A model generated the notes under the pieces. That model did not search any database. It was not told where the DNA came from and worked only from the letters and a program-made list of their open reading frames with translations. Shown here piece after piece: positions 8,205 through 14,679 of a stretch of DNA of 64,000 nucleotides. This DNA comes from Limnothrix sp. FACHB-406 (lineage in GTDB: Bacteria; Cyanobacteriota; Cyanobacteriia; CACIAM-69d): the NCBI RefSeq assembly GCF_014698235.1, contig NZ_JACJSP010000012.1, positions 1 to 64,000 on the forward strand. The letters are read 5' to 3'. How positions within the stretch are numbered: the first letter of the stretch is position 1; each line of letters starts with the position of its first letter. The position numbers were made by a program, and so were the translations under genes.

Positions 8205-8239
8205 TTCAAAAAAAATTGATGAATTCAAAAAAAATTGAT
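8205..8239. promoter_or_regulatory. candidate ArsR operator: two direct 16-base repeats in the ACR3 leader
   Basis: The 16-mer TTCAAAAAAAATTGAT occurs identically at 8205-8220 and 8224-8239, and the second copy runs on into TTGAAAA. As recalled, cyanobacterial ArsR recognises an imperfect ATCAA...TTGAT inverted repeat. TTGAT half-sites are present here, and on the opposite strand they read ATCAA. The position, 65-100 bases before the ACR3 start and downstream of arsR, fits metalloid-controlled expression of the pump and reductase. Function is inferred. Confidence 0.55.
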
Positions 8240-8270
8240 TTGAAAATCTCCAGCTACCCAACCGAAGGGG

Positions 8271-8290
8271 CAAGGGGTTTAAACCCCTTG
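8271..8290. repeat. 20-base perfect palindrome, copy 1 of a dispersed family
   Basis: CAAGGGGTTTAAACCCCTTG is perfectly self-complementary and is followed by TCTGTGGG. The same element, inverted and with a T-A/C-G change at the centre, occurs at 47212-47231. Here it sits 37 bases after the arsR stop and could act as its terminator, although no U-tract follows. Confidence 0.85.
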
Positions 8291-8327
8291 TCTGTGGGCA
8301 CGGCCGGTCTGTGGGCGCGGCGAATCG

Positions 8328-8663
8328 CTAGGAACAGCAGGCGCGATCGCCCCCGGTAACCCAGCCCGCCAAACTCGCCAAATATTGCTCTAAACGCTCA
8401 AATCCCATCGAATTCAGCCGGTAATAGTTCCAGCGGCCGTCTTGGCGCACTTCAATCAAGCCTGCTTCCCGGAGCACCTTCAGGTGAAACGACAGCTTTG
8501 ATTGACTAACCCCCAGCAGCTCGCAGAGGTCGCACACGCACAACTCACCCTGACGCAAATGTTCGATCGCCCCCAACCGAATCGGATCGCCCAGGGCATG
8601 GAACCCCGCCAGCAGGGTTGCTCGCTCCACCGTTTCCGCCCGTTCGATCGATTTCAGTGCCAT
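8328..8663 (-). CDS. arsR: ArsR/SmtB-family arsenite-responsive repressor
   Basis: A winged-helix repressor of 111 residues. The metalloid-binding region ELCVCDLCELL contains three cysteines next to the recognition helix (VSQSKLSFHLKVLREAGL), like classic ArsR (ELCVCDL). A further CC pair lies at the extreme C-terminus (DRACCS). The wing is VRQDGRWNYYRLN. The start at 8663 (MALKSIERAE) is chosen because the longer frame would add 75 unrelated residues that run into the Uma2 gene. It probably controls the ACR3 and arsC genes immediately downstream. Confidence 0.92.
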   Translation of the reverse strand: MALKSIERAETVERATLLAGFHALGDPIRLGAIEHLRQGELCVCDLCELLGVSQSKLSFHLKVLREAGLIEVRQDGRWNYYRLNSMGFERLEQYLASLAGWVTGGDRACCS

Positions 8664-8719
8664 TTTGAGGTTCCTTGGCCGCGCTCTTGCCCAGCCTAAC
8701 GCCCCTTGGCCCAGGTTGC

Positions 8720-9307
8720 TCAAGAGTCCGAGGCGATCGGCAGCAAGTCCGCCAGGGGCCAAACGCAATCGGGAAAGGCGATCGGGGCGATCACTTGGGT
8801 GCGATCGAGCTGCATAACCAACCCATAGCCCGCCGAATTGGGATTGCGAAACACCCAGAGCCGATCGCCCGGCAAATCTAGCACCCAATAATCCGCCAAA
8901 CCCGCTTGGGCATAGGCGCGGGCCTTGGTTTGGGTGTCGTAGGCGAGGGTGCTGTCCGCCACCTCAATCAGCCAATGAATTTCCGCTGGGGTTGGGTGAT
9001 GGTCGGCATAGTCGAGGGGATGGGGCCGGACGATCGCCAGGTCGGGTTCGGGTTGGGATTGGTCATTCAGGGCGATCGGGTCTTGCAGCCGAATCAGCAC
9101 CGTTTCGCCCAATCGCCGACCCAGCAGCCGCGCCAAACGACTCACAGCAGCGGCATGGCGGGTTCCCTTAGCAGCCATTTGAATCAGTTGACCATTCAGC
9201 AATTCAATATGTTCTTCGGGGCCAAAACAACCCTGATCAATCAGGCATTGATAGTCACGAACTTGCAGCGGTCGCAGGGTCAAGGGTTCAGCAAGGATCG
9301 GCGGCAT
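8720..9307 (-). CDS. Uma2-family PD-(D/E)XK endonuclease-fold protein
   Basis: A 195-residue Uma2 (DUF820) protein, a restriction-endonuclease-fold family greatly expanded in cyanobacteria and of largely unknown role. Diagnostic elements are HIELLNGQLIQM near residue 35, the catalytic-type PEPDLAIV (Asp) and HWLIEVADSTLAYD (Glu), then KARAYAQAGLADYWVLD with the active-site Lys. All three core residues appear present. It stands directly upstream of arsR on the same strand, but that position is probably incidental. Confidence 0.9.
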   Translation of the reverse strand: MPPILAEPLTLRPLQVRDYQCLIDQGCFGPEEHIELLNGQLIQMAAKGTRHAAAVSRLARLLGRRLGETVLIRLQDPIALNDQSQPEPDLAIVRPHPLDYADHHPTPAEIHWLIEVADSTLAYDTQTKARAYAQAGLADYWVLDLPGDRLWVFRNPNSAGYGLVMQLDRTQVIAPIAFPDCVWPLADLLPIASDS

Positions 9308-9436
9308 AGGACAGGGCTATCGATCGGCTCGATCGGATTGTAGCCAAGGCTTAGGGGCGATCGGGGACGATCAGTTCTGATCTCCGCGCCTCATCATGGC
9401 CCGAATGCCCAACAGTGCTCAGGTCATACTCCAAAT

Positions 9437-9473
9437 TTTATTTCGTGCTTAAATAGTTAGTACACGAAATAAA
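9437..9473. promoter_or_regulatory. MarR operator candidate with 11-base inverted repeats
   Basis: TTTATTTCGTG (9437-9447) and CACGAAATAAA (9463-9473) form a perfect 11-base inverted repeat with a 15-base spacer, just 20 bases before the marR-type gene. The 12-mer ACACGAAATAAA is repeated at 10172-10183, upstream of the efflux genes, so the same regulator may control both promoters. Confidence 0.7.
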
Positions 9474-9492
9474 TCACGCTTGCAGTTTTCCC

Positions 9493-9969
9493 ATGAACGC
9501 CACCGCTCGATCGCCCCGTTCCGCTGCGCCTTGGCAGGAAATTTTGGCCCCCCATGGCTTGGGCTATCGGATTCGGCTGCTGTCGCAACTGATGGGACGG
9601 CGGTTTCAGGAGCTACTGGAGCCGCACGGTCTCACGCCGTTTCACTGGGTCGTGCTCTGTTGCCTGTGGGAACAGGACGGGCTAGCCACCTGCGCGATCG
9701 GCGATCGGCTGCGGCAGGTGGGCGGCACAATGACCGGCGCACTCGATCGCATGGAGGAGCGCGGCCTGATTCGCCGGGAGCGCGACTGCCACGATCGGCG
9801 CGTGTGGCGGATTTGGCTGACGGATTTGGGCTGGCAACTGTGGGAAATTTTGCCGCCGATCGCCATGCAGTTGCGCGAGGAAACCCTCCAGGGATTTTCA
9901 GATCAGGATCGTCAACTCATGTCCCGTTTGGTCGATCAGGCGATCGCCAATTTGATTCCACCCCCCTAA
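9493..9969 (+). CDS. MarR-family transcriptional regulator
   Basis: A 158-residue winged-helix regulator. The first helices (LGYRIRLLSQLMGRRFQELL) build the dimer interface, the core HTH is CAIGDRLRQVGGTMTGALDRMEERGL, and the wing is RRERDCHDRRVWRIWLTDLG, matching the MarR DxR wing signature. It precedes an EmrA/EmrB drug efflux pair, the classic MarR/EmrR arrangement in which ligand binding relieves repression of the pump. The inverted repeat at 9437-9473 and the half-copy at 10164-10183 are its probable targets. The ligand is unknown. Confidence 0.92.
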   Translation: MNATARSPRSAAPWQEILAPHGLGYRIRLLSQLMGRRFQELLEPHGLTPFHWVVLCCLWEQDGLATCAIGDRLRQVGGTMTGALDRMEERGLIRRERDCHDRRVWRIWLTDLGWQLWEILPPIAMQLREETLQGFSDQDRQLMSRLVDQAIANLIPPP

Positions 9970-9993
9970 AGCCCTGGGTCAGAGAGTTAGTAG

Positions 9994-10010
9994 GGTGGGC
10001 CATGCCCACC
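9994..10010. repeat. GGTGGGC-CAT-GCCCACC palindromic element
   Basis: A 7-base perfect stem with a CAT loop lies inside GTAGGGTGGGCCATGCCCACC. From memory this resembles a short repeat found in many copies in cyanobacterial genomes. A second related unit is at 10093-10110. It follows the marR-type stop codon and may end its transcript, although there is no U-tract. Confidence 0.7.
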
Positions 10011-10092
10011 ACCCCCTAACCAAGACAGCATCGATCCTCCAAGCCATGATTACCCTCGCGCAAGCGGCGATCGGATGCGTTGATCGAGGTTA

Positions 10093-10110
10093 TAGGTGGG
10101 CAATGCCCTA
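10093..10110. repeat. second palindromic element of the same type
   Basis: TAGGTGGGCAATGCCCTA at 10093-10110 is an imperfect palindrome related to the element at 9994-10010. Both lie in the 294-base region between the regulator and the efflux genes. Confidence 0.65.
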
Positions 10111-10163
10111 CAAGTTACAAGCTCACTCACCACCACCCTCAAACCAGCCTTCAAGCGCCCCAA

Positions 10164-10183
10164 TAGTACGCACACGAAATAAA
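10164..10183. promoter_or_regulatory. second MarR-site-like sequence before the efflux genes
   Basis: TAGTACGCACACGAAATAAA shares the 12-mer ACACGAAATAAA, preceded by TAGT, with the right half of the marR upstream site (9454-9473). It lies 80 bases before the EmrA-type start and is followed by AATACC, consistent with overlap with a promoter. Confidence 0.6.
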
Positions 10184-10263
10184 AATACCCGTAATAGTTG
10201 GTCATCTCGCCCTTGAGCATTGGCCCCCGTTACGCCCAAACCCTTAGTCAGAGGTCAGGACTC

Positions 10264-11649
10264 GTGAAACCCCAGTTGATCAGCAAAGTCGATCGCAACG
10301 GCACCAAGCCGCCCGCAACGGCCACCGTGCTGGCCCCAGATCCAGAACCGATCGCCCCACCCGAGAGCACTGAGCCGATCGAGCCAGCAAGCGCCGCCCC
10401 CCCGATCGCGCCGCCCACCGCCGCCAAGCGCCGCCCGTACAAACTGGCGATCGCCTTGGTGCTGGTGGCCGCTGGGGCGATCGCCGGGGGCCGCTGGGCT
10501 TGGCAGTTTTGGCAATACGCCTCCACCCACGAGGAAACGGACAACGCCCAGGTGGCGGGTCATCTTTATCAAGTGGCCAGCCGCGTGCCGGGCACAGTCA
10601 CGGCCGTGGCGATCGAGGAAAACCAGCATGTGACGGCGGGGTCAGTGTTGGTGCGCCTCGATCCAACGGACTACCAAGTGAAAGTGCAGCAATCCCAGGC
10701 GGCCTTGGTGGCGGCGCAACAGGATGCCCGGGCGGCCCAATCCTCGATCGCCCTGGCCGGAGCCAACACCGCCGCCCAACTGACCACGGCCAGCGGTGAT
10801 CTAAACGATGCCACCGCTGCGATCGCCAATGCTGAAGCGGCCTTGAACGAAGCCACCGCAGGCGTACCCGTGGCGCGGGCGAATTTGGCCCAAGCTCAGG
10901 CGGCCTTGACCAAAGCCAAGGCGGACTACGATCGCTACAATGCGCTCTACCAAGACGGGGCGATCGCTGCCCAGCAACGGGATGCCGCCAAGGCCGCCTA
11001 CGATGTGGCCCTGGCCCAAACCGCCGCCGCCCGCCAACAGGTGCAACAGGCGATCGCCCGAGTGGCCCAGGCCCGCCAAGGGGTCGATCGGGCCAAGGCC
11101 ACCCGCCAATCGCGCCAGGGCGATCTGCAACAGGCCCGCGCCACCGGCAACCAAACCCAGGTCAACCGCGATCGCTACGCCGCCGCCACGGCCCAAATTG
11201 CCCGCCAGGCCGCCGACCTACGGGCCGCCCAGTTGCAGTTGTCCTACACCACGATCGCCGCTCCCGTCAGCGGCCGGATTGGCCGCAAATCCGTGGAAGT
11301 GGGCGCACAGGTGCAGGCGGGTCAACCGCTGATGGCGATCGTCGGCGATCAGCTTTGGATCGAAGCCAACTTTAAGGAAACCCAAGTACAGCGGATGCAC
11401 CCCGGCGAAGCGGTCGAGATTCGGCTCGATGCCTTTCCCGATCGCCCGTTCCGCGGCCATGTGGAAAGCTTGGCCCCCGCCTCCGGCGCGCAATTTGCCC
11501 TGCTGCCCCCGGACAATGCCACGGGCAACTTCACCAAAGTGGTGCAGCGGATTCCCGTGCGGATTGCGATCGACCCCGACAGTTTGCGCGGCTACGAAGC
11601 CCAAGTCACGCCGGGGATGTCCGCCAATGTCAGCGTGGCGGTGCGCTAG
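10264..11649 (+). CDS. emrA: EmrA/HlyD-family membrane fusion protein
   Basis: Periplasmic adaptor for an MFS efflux pump. A proline-rich cytoplasmic N-terminus (to about residue 60) is followed by one membrane helix (YKLAIALVLVAAGAIAGG), then HEETDNAQVAGHLYQVASRVPGTV, the start of the EmrA-type lipoyl-like domain. Next come a long alanine/glutamine-rich coiled-coil hairpin (about 140-320) and the second lipoyl half and beta barrel (IAAPVSGRIGRKSVEVG). The GTG at 10264 is preferred over a TTG at 10198 because AGAGGTCAGGA precedes it. The gene lies 12 bases before the transporter gene. Its expression is probably MarR-controlled. Confidence 0.9.
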   Translation: MKPQLISKVDRNGTKPPATATVLAPDPEPIAPPESTEPIEPASAAPPIAPPTAAKRRPYKLAIALVLVAAGAIAGGRWAWQFWQYASTHEETDNAQVAGHLYQVASRVPGTVTAVAIEENQHVTAGSVLVRLDPTDYQVKVQQSQAALVAAQQDARAAQSSIALAGANTAAQLTTASGDLNDATAAIANAEAALNEATAGVPVARANLAQAQAALTKAKADYDRYNALYQDGAIAAQQRDAAKAAYDVALAQTAAARQQVQQAIARVAQARQGVDRAKATRQSRQGDLQQARATGNQTQVNRDRYAAATAQIARQAADLRAAQLQLSYTTIAAPVSGRIGRKSVEVGAQVQAGQPLMAIVGDQLWIEANFKETQVQRMHPGEAVEIRLDAFPDRPFRGHVESLAPASGAQFALLPPDNATGNFTKVVQRIPVRIAIDPDSLRGYEAQVTPGMSANVSVAVR

Positions 11650-11661
11650 GAGCCAGGCCCC

Positions 11662-13248
11662 ATGAGCGCTACATCTAATCCCACGATCGCCCCGACCTAT
11701 CCCACCGGCTGGCTGAAGTGGGCGATCGCCGCCACCGCTTCCCTGGGCGCAATCCTGGAAGTGATCGACACCAGCATTGTCAACGTCGCCCTCACGGATA
11801 TCCAATCCAGCGTCGGAGCCACCCTCAGCGAAATCGGCTGGGTCGTCACGGGCTACGCGATCGCCAACGTGATCGTGATTCCCCTAACGGCTTGGCTGGG
11901 CGAAACCTTTGGCCAAAAGCGCTATTTTGTCCTTTCCTTGGCCGGCTTCACGATCGCCTCCATCCTCTGTGGCCTGGCCGGTAGTTTGCCCGAGCTGGTG
12001 GCCGCCCGCATCTTGCAAGGGTTGCTGGGCGGCGGCTTGCTGGCCAAGGCCCAATCGATTTTGTTTCAGAGCTTTCCGCCCGCCGAGCAGGGGTTGGCCC
12101 AAGCGGTTTTCGGAGTCGGCGTGATTACGGGCCCAGCGATCGGGCCGACCCTCGGCGGCTACCTGACCGATAACCTCGGGTGGCGCTGGATCTTTTTCAT
12201 CAATATTCCCTTCGGCATCGCGGCGGTGGCGATGGCCCTGCTGTTTTTGCCCGCCGATCGCCCGCGCGATCGCTCCGGCCCAAGGCGATCGGTTGATTGG
12301 TGGGGCATTGGCCTGCTGACGATCGCCGTCGGCAGCCTGCAAACCTTCCTAGAAGAGGGCGAGCAGGACAACTGGTTTGAGTCCCCGACGATCGTGGCCC
12401 TAGCGATCGCCGCGATCGTGGGGTTGGGGCTGTTTATTTGGCGGGAGCTGACCGTGCGCCACCCGGCCGTGGATTTGCGCGTGTTGCGCCATCGATCGCT
12501 CGCGGCGGGCAGCATCTATTCCGCCGTGGTGGGCATGGGTCTCTATGGAACCTTGTTCGCCGTGCCGATTTTTGCCCAGAGCGTGTTGCACTACACCGCC
12601 CAGCAAACGGGCCTGTTGCTGCTGCCGGGGGCGCTGGCCTCCGCCGCCACGATGCTCATGCTGGGAAAAGTGAGCAGCTTGATCGATCCCCGCTGGGCGA
12701 TCGCGGCGGGCAGCGTCATGACCAGCCTCGTGATGTTTTCCCTGGCGACCCTCAACCCCGACTCCAGCAGCGATTCACTCTTTTATCCGCTAATTTTTCG
12801 GGGCGTGGGCACGGTGATGATGTTTTTGCCCCTCAGCTTGGCGACTCTCGGCTCGTTGCCCCCGGCTGATATTCCCGCCGGGTCGGGGTTTTATAACCTG
12901 ACGCGGCAACTGGGTGGCAGCATTGGCATCGCGATTTTGACGACGCTGCTCGATCGCCGCAATGCCTTTCACCGCAGCGTGTTGAGCGAGCACCTGAGTG
13001 TTTATAGCCCCGAAACCCAAGCACGACTCGATGCCCTGACCAGCGCGTTTCAGAGTCGTGGCGTTGATCCGACGACGGCTCACCAACAGGCGATCGCCTC
13101 GCTGGATGGTCTCTTGAGTTTGCAATCGTCGATTCTGTCGTTTAGCGATACGTTTTGGGTGGTGGGGATGGCGTTTTTGGCTTCGTTGCCGCTGTTGTTG
13201 TTGCTGGGCAAGGGTCGCAAGGGCCAAGCACCGAGCGGAGGGCACTAG
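11662..13248 (+). CDS. emrB: DHA2-family (EmrB-type) MFS drug efflux transporter
   Basis: A 528-residue, fourteen-helix major facilitator of the drug:H+ antiporter-2 family. Motifs present are LEVIDTSIVNVAL (motif D1), GWVVTGYAIANVIVIPL, LGETFGQKRYFV (motif A), ARILQGLLGGGLL, and GPAIGPTLGGYLTDNLGWRWIFFINIPFG (motif C). It pairs with the membrane fusion protein to extrude toxic compounds across the envelope. AGGAG at 11648-11652 lies 9 bases before the ATG. It is the last gene of the MarR-controlled group, 48 bases before the ATPase gene. Confidence 0.93.
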   Translation: MSATSNPTIAPTYPTGWLKWAIAATASLGAILEVIDTSIVNVALTDIQSSVGATLSEIGWVVTGYAIANVIVIPLTAWLGETFGQKRYFVLSLAGFTIASILCGLAGSLPELVAARILQGLLGGGLLAKAQSILFQSFPPAEQGLAQAVFGVGVITGPAIGPTLGGYLTDNLGWRWIFFINIPFGIAAVAMALLFLPADRPRDRSGPRRSVDWWGIGLLTIAVGSLQTFLEEGEQDNWFESPTIVALAIAAIVGLGLFIWRELTVRHPAVDLRVLRHRSLAAGSIYSAVVGMGLYGTLFAVPIFAQSVLHYTAQQTGLLLLPGALASAATMLMLGKVSSLIDPRWAIAAGSVMTSLVMFSLATLNPDSSSDSLFYPLIFRGVGTVMMFLPLSLATLGSLPPADIPAGSGFYNLTRQLGGSIGIAILTTLLDRRNAFHRSVLSEHLSVYSPETQARLDALTSAFQSRGVDPTTAHQQAIASLDGLLSLQSSILSFSDTFWVVGMAFLASLPLLLLLGKGRKGQAPSGGH

Positions 13249-13257
13249 GGGCGATCG

Positions 13258-13280
13258 GCTTGGCTACAATCAAACCAAGC
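13258..13280. promoter_or_regulatory. candidate -10 box inside an inverted repeat before the ATPase-TPR pair
   Basis: GCTTGG (13258-13263) and CCAAGC (13275-13280) flank TACAAT (13265-13270), which would serve as a -10 box 27 bases before the ATPase start. The arrangement would suit a repressor site. No good -35 box is visible, so this is tentative. Confidence 0.35.
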
Positions 13281-13296
13281 AATTCCCGGTCAGACC

Positions 13297-14679
13297 ATGC
13301 CGCTTGATCCTGATACCACTGAAGCGTTCATCGATGCCCTCTATGTGGCGTTCGATCCCTTGAAGCCGCTGCCGCCGAGCGATCCGCGCTATGTCAACTG
13401 TGATGAGGTGCGCGGTGGGTCTGATGTGCTGAAATTGGCCAAGCCGATCAAGCGGTTGTCATCGGAGCGGGTGACTTGTCAGCTCTATACGGGGCATCGG
13501 GGGGCAGGGAAATCCACCGAGCTATTGCGCCTCGAAGAAGACCTGAAAAAAAAGGGCTTTACGGTTGTCTATTTGACCGCAGATCAAGATGATATTGATC
13601 CCCAGGATGCGGAATACATTGATATTTTGCTGGCTTGTACGCGCCGTTTAATTGAAGCATTTCGCGATTCTGACAAGGCAAAACCTGTATTGGATTGGTT
13701 GCGTGAGCGCTGGGAAGATCTTAAGGACTTAGCTCAGACTCCAATCAGTTTTGAAGGCTTGTCTATTGAGCAGCAGTTCAGTGCCTTCAGCAAGCTGACA
13801 GCTAACCTCAAGGCCGAGCCATCGTTGCGATTCAAAATTCGCAATCGAATTAATCCCCACTCAGTGACGCTCGTTGAAGCACTGAACAAATATATTGAGC
13901 GCATCCAAGAAGCCTTAGCCGGTGGCGATCGCCGGTTGGTGTTGATTGTGGATAACTTGGATCGAATTGTGCCCAAGATTCAAGAAGATGGGCGATCGAA
14001 CCATGAAGATATCTTTATTGATCGGGGCGAGCAACTAACCAAGCTGGCTTGTCATACGGTCTACACGGTTCCGATTTCGCTAGTTTGTTCACAACACTGT
14101 AATCGGCTGGACGATATTTATCAAACCTGTGAAATATTGCCGATGATTGCAGCCAAAAACCAGGAAGGTGATTGGGATGAACCTGGCTTGAAAACGTTGG
14201 CAACAGTCATCCAAAAACGGGTTGCTGTAACGGCGGACGAAGTTGCTCAAGAATTGGGAAAAACGTTGCCACCACTCAGCTTGGAAGGGGATATTTTTGA
14301 CCGTAAGGAAACCTTGGTGCAACTGTGTTATTACAGCGGTGGTCATACCAGAACCTTAATGCGGTTGATGCAACGATCGCTTGATGAGGTTGATCGCTTG
14401 CCGCTGAGTCCCAAGGCGGTGCAAGTAGCGATGACGGCGGAGCGCGAAACCCTGCGCCGAACGGTGAATGCGGATCAGTGGGCGATTTTGGCGGAGGTTG
14501 ACCGTACCAAGAATATTGAAAACAATCCGACCTACCGTACGTTGGTGTTTTCTCGGTGCATTTTGGAGTTTCGGGATGAGCGGGGGCAAGCTTGGTATGA
14601 CGTGCATCCGCTGATCCGCGGTTTGGCAGAATTTAAGCAAGCTACTGAGCAAGCTAAAGAATCCGCTGAGGTGGCGTAA
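13297..14679 (+). CDS. AAA/STAND-like P-loop ATPase, first gene of a two-gene module
   Basis: A 460-residue ATPase. Walker A is GHRGAGKST (about residues 69-77) and Walker B is VLIVDNLDRI (about 209-218). It has an N-terminal DPLKPLPPSDPRYVNCDEVRG segment and helical and winged regions towards the C-terminus (DVHPLIRGLAEF). No transmembrane segment or enzymatic effector domain is seen. This protein type recurs in cyanobacteria as 'ATP-binding protein' of unknown role. Its TAA stop overlaps the ATG of the next gene (base 14679), so translation is coupled. By sight, the interior (13550-14350) is more AT-rich and poorer in HIP1 octamers than flanking genes, suggesting transfer. Confidence 0.8.
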   Translation: MPLDPDTTEAFIDALYVAFDPLKPLPPSDPRYVNCDEVRGGSDVLKLAKPIKRLSSERVTCQLYTGHRGAGKSTELLRLEEDLKKKGFTVVYLTADQDDIDPQDAEYIDILLACTRRLIEAFRDSDKAKPVLDWLRERWEDLKDLAQTPISFEGLSIEQQFSAFSKLTANLKAEPSLRFKIRNRINPHSVTLVEALNKYIERIQEALAGGDRRLVLIVDNLDRIVPKIQEDGRSNHEDIFIDRGEQLTKLACHTVYTVPISLVCSQHCNRLDDIYQTCEILPMIAAKNQEGDWDEPGLKTLATVIQKRVAVTADEVAQELGKTLPPLSLEGDIFDRKETLVQLCYYSGGHTRTLMRLMQRSLDEVDRLPLSPKAVQVAMTAERETLRRTVNADQWAILAEVDRTKNIENNPTYRTLVFSRCILEFRDERGQAWYDVHPLIRGLAEFKQATEQAKESAEVA

